From contig NZ_JAHNZZ010000001.1 in the NCBI RefSeq assembly GCF_019039215.1, forward strand, positions 1,400,263 to 1,464,262: DNA of 64,000 bases. Direction: 5' to 3'. Each line of letters starts with the position of its first letter. The stretch's first letter is position 1. This document shows positions 16,910 through 25,077 of the stretch, piece after piece. The notes below the pieces were generated by a model. The model made no database searches. It was not told the origin of the DNA and worked only from the letters and a program-made list of their open reading frames with translations. The position numbers and the translations under genes are program-made. The stretch comes from Bacillus sp. FJAT-29790. GTDB taxonomy: Bacteria > Bacillota > Bacilli > Bacillales > Cytobacillaceae.

Positions 16910-18166
16910 TTACACCAACTCCAACAAAAGCATTTTGGGATTTTGAATCAACCCAGCAAAACGATTTGTAAAACGAACAGCGGCTGCCCCGTCTGTTACC
17001 CGGTGATCAAAGGACATGGAAATGTTCATCATAGAGCGGATGACAATTTGGTCGTCATCCGTGACAACCGGCATTTTTTTCGTTTTATGAAAAGAAATAA
17101 GCGCTGCTTCTGGATGCTGAATGATCGGCGTCGCCCCAAAACTTCCACCAAGTGGGCCAACATTACTGATCGTAAAAGTCCCGCCAGAAATGTCCTTAAT
17201 GCTTAATTCGTTAGCTAATGCTTTTTCTGTTAGCTGTTTCATTTCAGCATGTATGATGCGAATTGATTTCTGCTCGACATTTCGAAGAACCGGAACGATC
17301 AACCCATCCTCCGTATCGACCGCAATCCCGATATGATGCTCATGCTGAAGGCGAATCACTTCATTTTCTTCATCCAGACGCGCATTGAAGATTGGAAATT
17401 CCTTTAGACAAATGGATATTGCCTTCATAAAAAAAGCTGTCGCAGAGAAGCTTTCGTTTAATTTTTTTAACTCGGTTCGAAATTGGATTAGATCGGTGAC
17501 ATCCACCTCCTCAAAATGGGTACAATGTGGAATCGTATATAAAGACTGGGCCATTTTTTTGGCGATTTGCTTTCTTCTGCCTCTGAAAGGGATGGTGTCA
17601 TTTCTTAGTGGATTTTTTTCTGAGAGTGGTGCGGTATGTTCTTGCTTTTCCGGTTTTAACGGCTGGATTTTTTGATGTGAGGCGGTCATCAGTTTATAAA
17701 TATCTTCATCTGTAATCCGGCCAGCTGGTCCTGATCCTTCTACCATTTCGATATCAATGGAGTTGTCACGAGCCATTTTTCTCGTATAAGGGGAAGCAAG
17801 GATCCGCTTCGGCTTCGCCTGCTTTTCTGCGAAATTGAATTTATTCTTTTCTTCGAGTTGCTGGCTCCATTTGTTTGCAGTCATTTCCGCTAGCATTGGA
17901 GAATGATTCCCAATTTTAGACACTGCATCTGTGTCTTCCAATATTAACAAAGTAGTCCCGACCGCTACGATTTGCCCGGGATTAACTTTGAATTCCCGAA
18001 TGATTCCAGCCCGTGGAGCTGGGATTTCTGCTGTCATTTTATCCGTTTGTACTTCAATTAATGGGTCATCTACTTTAACAATATCGCCGGGCTTCACTAA
18101 AAAGCAGTTGATTTCTGCCTCTATCATGCCTTCGCCGATATCATGAAGTTTGACTTCCATCTCCAC
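16910..18166 (-). CDS. 2-oxoacid dehydrogenase acyltransferase, E2 subunit
   Basis: A 418-aa E2 with the full domain order: one lipoyl domain (lipoylated Lys43 in VQTDKMTAEIPAP), a Pro/Lys-rich linker, the peripheral subunit-binding domain at about 118-155 (ASPYTRKMARDN...GRITDEDI), and a C-terminal catalytic domain with His388 and Asp392 in SFDHRVTDGAAAVRF. It transfers the acyl group from E1 to CoA. One lipoyl domain and the spacing resemble branched-chain 2-oxoacid dehydrogenase E2 enzymes. Substrate cannot be read from the sequence; the location between tyrosine and phenylacetyl-CoA genes suggests aromatic 2-oxoacids as well or instead. Confidence 0.9.
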   Translation of the reverse strand: MEMEVKLHDIGEGMIEAEINCFLVKPGDIVKVDDPLIEVQTDKMTAEIPAPRAGIIREFKVNPGQIVAVGTTLLILEDTDAVSKIGNHSPMLAEMTANKWSQQLEEKNKFNFAEKQAKPKRILASPYTRKMARDNSIDIEMVEGSGPAGRITDEDIYKLMTASHQKIQPLKPEKQEHTAPLSEKNPLRNDTIPFRGRRKQIAKKMAQSLYTIPHCTHFEEVDVTDLIQFRTELKKLNESFSATAFFMKAISICLKEFPIFNARLDEENEVIRLQHEHHIGIAVDTEDGLIVPVLRNVEQKSIRIIHAEMKQLTEKALANELSIKDISGGTFTISNVGPLGGSFGATPIIQHPEAALISFHKTKKMPVVTDDDQIVIRSMMNISMSFDHRVTDGAAAVRFTNRFAGLIQNPKMLLLELV

Positions 18167-18170
18167 CCTC

Positions 18171-19172
18171 CTAAAATGCCATTACTTTTTTGATCGCATG
18201 CATAACTCTATCAACGCTCGGCAAATAATGGTCTTCAAACCCGAAATATGGAACCGGTACATCAAATCCCGCAACCCGCTCTACAGGGGCCTTTTGATAT
18301 AAAAATGACGTATCATTGATGATTGCTACCACATCATTCCCCACCCCGCCAGTTGCATGTGCTTCATGAACAATAACAGTCCTGCCGGTTTTTTGGACCG
18401 ACTCAGCAATGATGTCCTTATCGAGCGGAAAAAGAGTCCTTAAGTCAATAACGTCACAATGAATCCCTTTTTTCCTCATTTCTTCAGCTGCTTTTCGTAC
18501 AATCGGAACCATTGCTCCCCAAGTAATAACCGATACAACATCGCCATCCATCAGCCTCATGCCTTTCCCGATTTCAACTGTATACTTCCCTTCTGGCACT
18601 TCCCCTCTTTCTGATCGGTAACAGCGCATCGGCTCTAAAAATAAGACAGGATCAGGATCTTCAATCGCTGCAATCAACAATCCCTTTGCATCATACGGGC
18701 TAGATGGACAGACAACCTTTATACCGGGCATATGCGTAAAAAGAGCTTCTGTACTGTCACAATGGAGTTCAGGAGCCCTCACACCTGCACCATATGGAGC
18801 GCGAATCACGATCGGAACCGTGAAATGGCCCATCGTTCGCATCCGCAGGCGGGTTGCATGAGTCATAATCTGTTCATAGGCAGGATAAATGAAACCTAAA
18901 AATTGGATTTCAATAACAGGTAAAAAACCATTAACCGCCATGCCAATTCCAGCACCGACAAAACCGGCTTCGCTTAACGGGGTATCAATTACACGGTCTT
19001 CTCCGTATTTCGCCTGGAGCCCATCCGTCGCTCGAAATACACCACCATTTATCCCGATGTCTTCCCCTAATAATAGGACTTCATGCCTTTCTGCTAACAT
19101 CGTATCAAGCGCATCCGTTATGGCTTGTATCATTGTCATCGTTTTTATTTTAGCAGCCGTTTTCAACTTCAT
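18171..19172 (-). CDS. 2-oxoacid dehydrogenase E1 beta subunit
   Basis: A 333-aa transketolase-type beta subunit: AITDALDTMLAERHEVLLLGEDIG at the N-terminus with the conserved glutamate, ATRLRMRTMG, and the C-terminal domain GRTVIVHEAHATGGVGNDV. It forms the heterotetrameric E1 with the alpha subunit, decarboxylating a 2-oxoacid with thiamine diphosphate. The ATG overlaps the E1 alpha stop codon by four bases (ATGA). A start 11 or 13 codons further in is possible from family lengths, but the coupled ATG has the strong GGGGGTGA site. Confidence 0.92.
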   Translation of the reverse strand: MKLKTAAKIKTMTMIQAITDALDTMLAERHEVLLLGEDIGINGGVFRATDGLQAKYGEDRVIDTPLSEAGFVGAGIGMAVNGFLPVIEIQFLGFIYPAYEQIMTHATRLRMRTMGHFTVPIVIRAPYGAGVRAPELHCDSTEALFTHMPGIKVVCPSSPYDAKGLLIAAIEDPDPVLFLEPMRCYRSERGEVPEGKYTVEIGKGMRLMDGDVVSVITWGAMVPIVRKAAEEMRKKGIHCDVIDLRTLFPLDKDIIAESVQKTGRTVIVHEAHATGGVGNDVVAIINDTSFLYQKAPVERVAGFDVPVPYFGFEDHYLPSVDRVMHAIKKVMAF

Positions 19173-20233
19173 TCACCCCCAATAAACCGCAGATACTCCT
19201 CTTTTTGCTGCCTGATCTGCCATGTTGGTTCCGCAAATACATGATCAAATATATCTGCAGGATTTGCAGGCGGAAACGCTTCCATTTCTGCGACCGCTTT
19301 TTCAATCTCCTGTGCAGCATCGGCTTCCATTTCAAGGACCCGATTTTCCTCATAGATCCCTTCCTTTTTCAGCCATCTTTCCACACGGAGAATCGGATCT
19401 GTTTCGGATCTGCGGGTGCTGCTTTCTGACTGGTCCCGATATTTAGCTGGATCATCAGCTGTCGTATGAGCACCATATCTCCACGTAACAGCTTCTATCA
19501 ATGTCGGACCCCCACCGTTTCTTGCTCGTTCCAATGCTTTTAATGTTTCGAAATATACAATCAAGACGTCATTGCCATCGATCCGGACTCCCGGCATATC
19601 ATAAGCCAAAGATTTCTGTGCGATCGTTTTTGAATTCATTTGTTTTTCGAGTGGAACAGAAATCGCGTATTGGTTATTTTGATTAAAAAAGACGACAGGC
19701 ACTTGAAACACGCTGGCAAAATTCAGCCCTTCATGGAAATCTCCCTCAGATGTAGCACCATCACCAAAATAAGCAATTGCTGCGGTTTTTGACCCTTTTT
19801 TCTTTTCCGCAAAAGCAGCGCCGGCAGCATGTGGAATTTGCGTAGCAATTGGAATGCCTGGCGGAAAAATCTTTTTGCCATCCGGAGGGATGCAACCTTC
19901 ATTTCTTCCGTTCCAAAACAGGAGGATATTTCTTAACGAATGCCCGAACACCATCGCTGCCCCGTGATCACGGTACGTCGGAAACATCCAATCTTCGGGA
20001 TTCAATGCCAGTGCACTACCAACTTGGGCTGCCTCCTGTCCTTCAAAAGGGGCGTATGTGCCGATTCTCCCTTGACGCTGTAAGCTGATTGCTTTTCGAT
20101 CAAACATTCGAATTCTAATTAGCTGTCTGAGAAAATGGTATACAAGCTCAGCCGTAACTTTTTCTTTATAATCAGATGAAACAATCTTTCCGTTAGAGTC
20201 CATGATTTGCTGGATCGGAAATTGATTTTCCAT
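19169..20233 (-). CDS. 2-oxoacid dehydrogenase E1 alpha subunit
   Basis: A 354-aa thiamine-diphosphate subunit, first gene of the E1alpha-E1beta-E2-E3 operon. The ThDP motif starts at GDG 157-159 (YFGDGATSEGDFHEG) and ends at NN 186-187. The phosphorylation-loop equivalent WRYGAHTTADDPAKYR is present, as in branched-chain 2-oxoacid dehydrogenases. The frame is open 24 codons further, but the ATG preceded by AAAGGGTGAG gives the usual N-terminus. Likely substrates are branched-chain 2-oxoacids, or phenylpyruvate and related aryl 2-oxoacids given the neighbours; the sequence does not decide. Confidence 0.9.
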   Translation of the reverse strand: MENQFPIQQIMDSNGKIVSSDYKEKVTAELVYHFLRQLIRIRMFDRKAISLQRQGRIGTYAPFEGQEAAQVGSALALNPEDWMFPTYRDHGAAMVFGHSLRNILLFWNGRNEGCIPPDGKKIFPPGIPIATQIPHAAGAAFAEKKKGSKTAAIAYFGDGATSEGDFHEGLNFASVFQVPVVFFNQNNQYAISVPLEKQMNSKTIAQKSLAYDMPGVRIDGNDVLIVYFETLKALERARNGGGPTLIEAVTWRYGAHTTADDPAKYRDQSESSTRRSETDPILRVERWLKKEGIYEENRVLEMEADAAQEIEKAVAEMEAFPPANPADIFDHVFAEPTWQIRQQKEEYLRFIGGE

Positions 20234-20355
20234 ATTCTCACCCTTTTCTCCGTAATCATATTGGTAATAATAACAACGGATATCATTCATGGATAAGGGG
20301 ATCAAATTCTTCTTTGCGTATTTGCACCCAGATTTTCACCTTAGCTTGCTCGATA

Positions 20356-20397
20356 AATTCCTCAAAAAAATCAAAAGGCTCGCCGGAGGCTTAACTT
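20356..20397 (-). repeat. Short dispersed repeat, copy 1
   Basis: Read on the minus strand this 42-bp stretch, beginning AAGTTAAGCCTCCGGCG and ending in a T-run and AGGAATT, closely matches 32112-32154 on the plus strand. It lies in the gap between the ABC ATPase gene and E1 alpha. Confidence 0.55.
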
Positions 20398-20421
20398 CCT
20401 ACTTCCTAGATGCAATAGTTA

Positions 20422-21216
20422 TTAGGACAAAAGAGTACGATCACTTGCCATTTTTGAGCCTCTAATTCTTTGAAATTCATTTAAAAGCTGTTCGATCGTC
20501 AATTTTCTTTTTTGTTCTTCGTCTACTTCGAAAATAATCTGTCCATTGTCCATCATGATTAGTCTATTTCCAAGGTCAAGAGCTTGCTGCATATTATGAG
20601 TAACCATCAATGTGGTCAGATTAATTTTTCCGACGATTTCTTTCGTTAAGTTTGTAATCAGTTCCGCACGGGCAGGGTCAAGTGCGGCTGTGTGCTCATC
20701 TAATAATAGAATTGCTGGCTCGGTAAAAGTCGCCATTAATAACGACAGTGCCTGACGTTCTCCTCCAGACAGCAGCCCTACTTTCGCTGTTAACCGGTTT
20801 TCCAAACCGAGGTGGAGGGTTGCTAGAATCTCTTGAAAAAACTCCTTCCGCTTCTTTGTCACCCCTTTTCTTAAAGTTCTAGACCTATCTCTTGAAAAAG
20901 CCATCGCCAGATTTTCCTCAATTGTCATGCTTGGAGCTGTTCCTGCCATTGGATCCTGAAAAACACGGCCGATTAGCTTCGCTCTTTTATACTCGGGTAG
21001 ATTGGTGACATCCTGGTCGTCAATCGAAATAGCCCCAATATCTGGGTTCATCACACCCGAAATCATATTCATCAATGTCGATTTCCCTGCTCCATTGCTG
21101 CCAATAACAGTTACAAAATCTCCCGCAATTAAAGTAAGATTTATGCGATCTAGTGCTACTTTTTCATTAGGCGTCCCTTCATTGAATACTTTATGAATCT
21201 GACTTAATTTCAGCAT
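20422..21216 (-). CDS. ABC transporter ATP-binding protein (TrpXYZ-like importer)
   Basis: A 264-aa ATPase with Walker A GSNGAGKST (39-47), signature LLSGGERQALS and Walker B AILLLDEHTAALDP. The His in DEHTA replaces the usual proline of DEPTA, a feature also seen in this transporter family. With the permease gene it overlaps by 26 bases it forms the cytoplasmic half of an importer of the kind assigned to tryptophan or tyrosine in Firmicutes. The substrate-binding protein normally encoded first is missing here. The chosen ATG follows AAAGGGTGAGG; longer frames would cut further into the permease gene. Confidence 0.87.
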   Translation of the reverse strand: MLKLSQIHKVFNEGTPNEKVALDRINLTLIAGDFVTVIGSNGAGKSTLMNMISGVMNPDIGAISIDDQDVTNLPEYKRAKLIGRVFQDPMAGTAPSMTIEENLAMAFSRDRSRTLRKGVTKKRKEFFQEILATLHLGLENRLTAKVGLLSGGERQALSLLMATFTEPAILLLDEHTAALDPARAELITNLTKEIVGKINLTTLMVTHNMQQALDLGNRLIMMDNGQIIFEVDEEQKRKLTIEQLLNEFQRIRGSKMASDRTLLS

Positions 21217-22222
21217 CTGCCTCACCCTTTCTATCTGGTGATAAATGCAAAAGGGCCAAGTGTTCCTCATGTCTTCTAGCCTTCCGATTCTTTTCTTTCG
21301 TCCTATCAATAATTTTCGGTGCGATAAGGGCCAAGATGACAATAGTGGCGGTGATCAGCTTCATATCTCCCGGCTGAAGGAAATCGACTCGCAAAGCTAA
21401 TGTGACAACGATCCGATAAATGATTGCCCCACCAATAACAGCTAACGTTGTCCTTGCGATTGTTTTCGTTCCAAATATGGCTTCACCGATGATTACAGAT
21501 GCGAGACCGATAATAATCATCCCGATCCCCATCCCGACATCAGCAAATCCACTTTGCTGAGCGATGAGTGCACCGGAAAACGCCACCATCGCATTTGCAA
21601 GGCCAAGCCCGAGAATGACCATTGAATTCGTGTTGGCTGACAGGCTACGAATCATCCTTTTATTGTCACCTGTTGCCCTTAGTGCCAGGCCAATTTCTGT
21701 TTGTAAAAAGCGATCAGTCAGAAATTTTATGGCCAAGGTAACAAGCAACATGAAAATGAATATTCCCCATGTCCTTGGCAGGCTGTCTCCAAACCCAACA
21801 GTAATGAAAACACGATTAATAATCGAATCGAATCCTGTTTTTTCCCATGTCTCTCTTAGACTTGTCATTGCAGTTTCTGTATTTAATAATGGTACATTGG
21901 ATTTCCCCATGATCCGCAGATTAATTGAATAAAGGCCAATCATCATTAATATTCCAGATAGGAGAGCATTGATTTTTCCAAAGGTATGAAGGATACCTGT
22001 TATACATCCAGCAGCAAAGCCGGCCACAAGCGCTGAAAATGTTGCTACAAAGGGGTTAATTCCGCTGACAATCATCGTTGCCGCTACAGCTGCTCCTGTT
22101 ACAAAACTTCCATCAACGGTCAAATCGGGAAAATCAAGGACCCGAAAAGATAAGTAAACACCAAGTGCCATAATCGCATAGATGATTCCAGATTCAAACG
22201 CCCCAAAGACTGCTGTGAACAC
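21191..22222 (-). CDS. ABC transporter permease (TrpXYZ-like importer)
   Basis: A 343-aa membrane protein with about eight to nine hydrophobic segments and the family signature YLSFRVLDFPDLTVDGSF near the N-terminus, plus the coupling region GLALRATGDNKRMIRSL around 190. This is the branched-chain-permease-like family found beside ATPases of the TrpZ type. The C-terminal 35 residues are charged and cytoplasmic. The start is GTG with GAGGGTG nine bases upstream; that site lies in the loop of a small hairpin (22227-22248). Its position inside the aromatic catabolic block suggests uptake of an aromatic amino acid or acid. Confidence 0.87.
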   Translation of the reverse strand: MFTAVFGAFESGIIYAIMALGVYLSFRVLDFPDLTVDGSFVTGAAVAATMIVSGINPFVATFSALVAGFAAGCITGILHTFGKINALLSGILMMIGLYSINLRIMGKSNVPLLNTETAMTSLRETWEKTGFDSIINRVFITVGFGDSLPRTWGIFIFMLLVTLAIKFLTDRFLQTEIGLALRATGDNKRMIRSLSANTNSMVILGLGLANAMVAFSGALIAQQSGFADVGMGIGMIIIGLASVIIGEAIFGTKTIARTTLAVIGGAIIYRIVVTLALRVDFLQPGDMKLITATIVILALIAPKIIDRTKEKNRKARRHEEHLALLHLSPDRKGEADAEIKSDS

Positions 22223-22226
22223 TTAG

Positions 22227-22248
22227 AATCACACCCTCTATTGTGATT
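22227..22248 (-). promoter_or_regulatory. Hairpin holding the permease ribosome binding site
   Basis: AATCACA and TGTGATT are perfect inverted arms with an eight-base loop that contains the AGAGGG ribosome binding site of the permease gene. It could modulate translation, though it may be chance in a short gap. Confidence 0.3.
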
Positions 22249-22383
22249 TTCGCTTATCGAAACCGATTCTAATAAAAGCCACCCCCTTCGTTTTTGAATT
22301 GGATGGCCCTACAATTAAAGGATGATCAAGGACAACCTATTCCTCATCCTTATGTAATCATTAAAAAAATAAACTCTTTTCAA

Positions 22384-23157
22384 TTATTCACCTTGAAAAA
22401 TTGGTTTTCGTTTCTCTTTAAAAGCTGCTACGCCTTCTTGATGATCGGCAGTCATACCCGCAATTCGCTGTCCTTGTGCATCTCGTTCCAGACTTTCCTG
22501 TAGTGTTGAATCCCAGCTCGCCTTCAGGTTTCTTTTTATCAATCCGATTGCTTTTGTTGGCATACTGGCGAGCCTTTCTACAAAAACCGTCACCTCTTCC
22601 GTCCAATTTTCAATCGGGATCACTTTTGTAGCTAAGCCCAGTTCCTTCGCATCATGGGCGGAAATTTTTTCACCTAGAACGGCCAGTTCAAGAGCTTTTG
22701 CATGCCCAATGAGTTTCGGAAGATAATATAGATTTCCTGCATCGGGTACAAGACCCACGTGTATAAAAGCTTCGATAAAACTTGCCTTTTCAGATAAAAG
22801 ACGGAAATCACAAGCAAGTGCCAGACTCATTCCCGCACCGGCTGCTACCCCGTTTACCGCCGCAATGATCGGCTTTTCGCAATTATGAAGCTCCATGACC
22901 ATCGGGTTATAGCGCGTACGCAAGACTTCACCATGATCCATTTCATCATTGACTCCTTCGAGATCCTCCCCTGAACAAAAAGCTCGCCCTTCGCCCGTTA
23001 TCACAATAGCACGGACACCAGCATCTCTGTTCGCCAATTTAATCACATGCTGGACTTCTTTATTTAGTTGTTCCGTAAACGCGTTTAACTTGTCTGGCCG
23101 GTTTAAGGTGATCCAGGCCACTTGATTGGAAACTTTATATTTAATTGCTTCATACAT
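22384..23157 (-). CDS. paaG: Enoyl-CoA hydratase/isomerase family protein, PaaG-like
   Basis: A 257-aa crotonase-fold enzyme. The oxyanion-hole strands are seen as GRAFCSGEDL (about 57-66) and NGVAAGAGMSLALACD. In the place of the second hydratase glutamate it has VGLVPDAGNLYYLP with an aspartate, as in PaaG, the isomerase that turns ring 1,2-epoxyphenylacetyl-CoA into the oxepin. Together with PaaABCD upstream this supports the phenylacetyl-CoA pathway. Family resemblance among crotonases is broad, so the exact step is inferred from context and that aspartate. Confidence 0.8.
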   Translation of the reverse strand: MYEAIKYKVSNQVAWITLNRPDKLNAFTEQLNKEVQHVIKLANRDAGVRAIVITGEGRAFCSGEDLEGVNDEMDHGEVLRTRYNPMVMELHNCEKPIIAAVNGVAAGAGMSLALACDFRLLSEKASFIEAFIHVGLVPDAGNLYYLPKLIGHAKALELAVLGEKISAHDAKELGLATKVIPIENWTEEVTVFVERLASMPTKAIGLIKRNLKASWDSTLQESLERDAQGQRIAGMTADHQEGVAAFKEKRKPIFQGE

Positions 23158-23172
23158 AGGCTATGAATCCCC

Positions 23173-23952
23173 CTATTTCCCTTTAAAATGTGGCTTTCGT
23201 TTTTCTTGAAATGCTTTCATACCCTCTTTTTGATCCTCGGAAGAGAATAATAGGTAGAAGTTTTTACGTTCAAACTGCATGCCTTCATTTATTGGTGTAT
23301 CTACGGCCTTGAGAACGGATTCTTTGATGAGCCGGATGGACAATGGTGCCTGTCTTGCAATCGATTCAGCCATTTTGATCGTTTCCTCCAAGAGTAGCTC
23401 TTTAGCGATCAAACGGTTTATGATTCCGAAATGGAGAGCTTCTCGTCCGGAAATTCTCTTTCCTGTAAACAGCCATTCCATAGCTTTTGTTCTTCCAACA
23501 AGCTTTGTTAAACGCTGTGTTCCCCCGGCCCCTGGCATGACGCCAAGATTCACTTCCGGAAAGCCAAATTCCGCATCTTCTGCGGCAAAAAGCAAATCAC
23601 AGCAAAGTGCCAACTCGAAACCGCCCCCGAGAGCAAAGCCCTGTACAGCCCCGATGATCGGTTTTTTGATCATGGCAATCCGGTCCCAATCCTTAAATTG
23701 ATTACGAAGCTCAAAATCTACTGCATTTTCGTCAGCCATTTCAGCAATATCTGCTCCAGCCGCAAAAGCCCGGCCATTCCCGCTTAATACTATCGCACGG
23801 ACATTTTCATTTTTATCGAATTCTTCCAGAACCGTTACAATTTCAGAAACCATCGGGCGGTTGATGGCATTTAGGACGGAAGGACGATCTAAAGTGATGA
23901 AACCAAGCTGTCCTTTAACGGACGTCTCGATATATTCATAGCTTTTATTCAT
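23173..23952 (-). CDS. paaF: Enoyl-CoA hydratase, PaaF-like
   Basis: A 259-aa crotonase-fold hydratase with both catalytic glutamate regions: GFALGGGFELALCCD and FPEVNLGVMPGAGGTQRL. It would hydrate a 2,3-dehydroadipyl-CoA-type intermediate in the lower phenylacetate pathway, or another enoyl-CoA. I chose the ATG following GGTGAGGAAG, which overlaps the EthD-like gene by eight bases; the frame is open five codons further upstream. Fifteen bases separate it from paaG, so the two are cotranscribed. Confidence 0.8.
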   Translation of the reverse strand: MNKSYEYIETSVKGQLGFITLDRPSVLNAINRPMVSEIVTVLEEFDKNENVRAIVLSGNGRAFAAGADIAEMADENAVDFELRNQFKDWDRIAMIKKPIIGAVQGFALGGGFELALCCDLLFAAEDAEFGFPEVNLGVMPGAGGTQRLTKLVGRTKAMEWLFTGKRISGREALHFGIINRLIAKELLLEETIKMAESIARQAPLSIRLIKESVLKAVDTPINEGMQFERKNFYLLFSSEDQKEGMKAFQEKRKPHFKGK

Positions 23953-24253
23953 CAACTTCCTCACCAATCATCATAGTAATTAAATTGCCGGCAAAGCTCA
24001 TCACATCTTTTCCAGAAGCTTTCCCTTCGTCTGTTTTCATCGCTGCCTTTAATGCCTCTTGGCTGTCATAATACATTTCACACATTAAATAATATTTTCC
24101 TTCTCCCCCCATCGGACTGCCAACAATTTTCGTAACCTCCATTTTCCTTAGTCCTGGAATTTTTGCTGTAAGCGGTGCATGCGTATTAAAATAATGCTCA
24201 TCGAAAGCGTCTTTATTTTCGGGGTGTTTGTATAAAGCGATTAATTTGATCAT
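23945..24253 (-). CDS. EthD-like dimeric alpha/beta-barrel protein
   Basis: A 102-aa protein, MIKLIALYKHPENKDAFDEHYFNTHAPLTAKIPGLRKMEV, which matches the EthD family (ferredoxin-like fold, dimeric alpha/beta barrel). EthD proteins accompany oxygenases and some act as small isomerases or stabilisers. It sits between paaD and paaF and is coupled to paaF by overlap, so a part in the phenylacetyl-CoA pathway is likely though not established. The ATG after AAAGGAAG is used; 13 upstream codons are unlikely to be translated. Confidence 0.8.
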   Translation of the reverse strand: MIKLIALYKHPENKDAFDEHYFNTHAPLTAKIPGLRKMEVTKIVGSPMGGEGKYYLMCEMYYDSQEALKAAMKTDEGKASGKDVMSFAGNLITMMIGEEVDE

Positions 24254-24399
24254 TTTCTTAACTTCCTTTCGGTTTGAGACTTTTATTTTCAATTAGTGAA
24301 TAGAATTTCGCTGTAAAATGGATCAAAATTTCAATTTTCATGTAATTTCTGAAGAATAATAGCAAAATGGCGCCTGTTTTTTTAGCAAATATTAAAATA

Positions 24400-24481
24400 T
24401 CGGCCAATTGCGGACATTTATCGGCCAATTATTACATTTTAACGGCCAAATTCTAATTTTATCGGCCAAATGAAAATCTGT
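24400..24481 (+). repeat. Four tandem copies of a 20-21-bp unit (TCGGCCAA)
   Basis: TCGGCCAA recurs at 24400, 24421, 24442 and 24462 with AT-rich spacers. The period is close to two helical turns. It lies between paaD and the EthD-like gene, about 150 bases before the latter's start. It may be a binding array for a regulator or a neutral short tandem repeat. Confidence 0.75.
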
Positions 24482-24541
24482 TTCCCTTTTCTATTAAAAT
24501 CGAAGAAAATTGCCCGTTTCTTTCATTTAATCTAAAAAAAG

Positions 24542-25039
24542 TCACATCATCGTGGAAACAGGTTTCATAGCTTCAAACGGATTTTTGCAAGATTTGCAGT
24601 ATAGGATACTACGGCATGCTGTCGGACCAAATAAATTTTCAATTGTCGTGTAGGTGGCATCGCAATACGGACAATCAACATGCCATTCTCCTGTTTCACT
24701 AATTTGTTTAGGAGGAGGTGCAATGCCGAACTCCTTTAAATGAACCCTTCCATCATTTGTAATTCTGTCTGAGGTCCAAGGCGGATGGTATATAAATTGG
24801 ACATCGATTTTGTCAAACAAGTTTAATTTATTCATTTCCTGCACTACATTTTTACGGATAATATCAAGAGCCGGACAGCCCATAAAAGTTGGGAGAAGCT
24901 CAATGAGTACTGATTTTCCGCTCACATCTACTTTTTCTACCATCCCTAAATCGACGATTGAAATAGCTTCGATTTCCGGATCTTTCACGTTATTAAGCGC
25001 TATCAAAACAACGGATTTCATTGTGTGATTTTGTTGCAT
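24542..25039 (-). CDS. paaD: Phenylacetyl-CoA epoxidase maturation subunit PaaD
   Basis: A 165-aa protein with an N-terminal MIP18/DUF59 domain (VKDPEIEAISIVDLGMV, then Cys55 in FMGCPALDI) and a C-terminal four-cysteine motif (HVDCPYCDA, TACRSILYCKSC). This is the layout of PaaD, needed for assembly or iron supply of the PaaAC epoxidase. It follows paaC by 38 bases. Confidence is high because all four Paa proteins are present in order. Confidence 0.92.
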   Translation of the reverse strand: MQQNHTMKSVVLIALNNVKDPEIEAISIVDLGMVEKVDVSGKSVLIELLPTFMGCPALDIIRKNVVQEMNKLNLFDKIDVQFIYHPPWTSDRITNDGRVHLKEFGIAPPPKQISETGEWHVDCPYCDATYTTIENLFGPTACRSILYCKSCKNPFEAMKPVSTMM

Positions 25040-25077
25040 ATCTCATCAATCCCTTAAAAAAATTCTGACATTACACC

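Noticed and set aside
20306..20421. Sigma-54 type promoter before E1 alpha
   Set aside because: A GG-N10-GC core exists (CTGGG...CGCA) but the flanking consensus bases do not match, and no sigma-54 activator gene is nearby.
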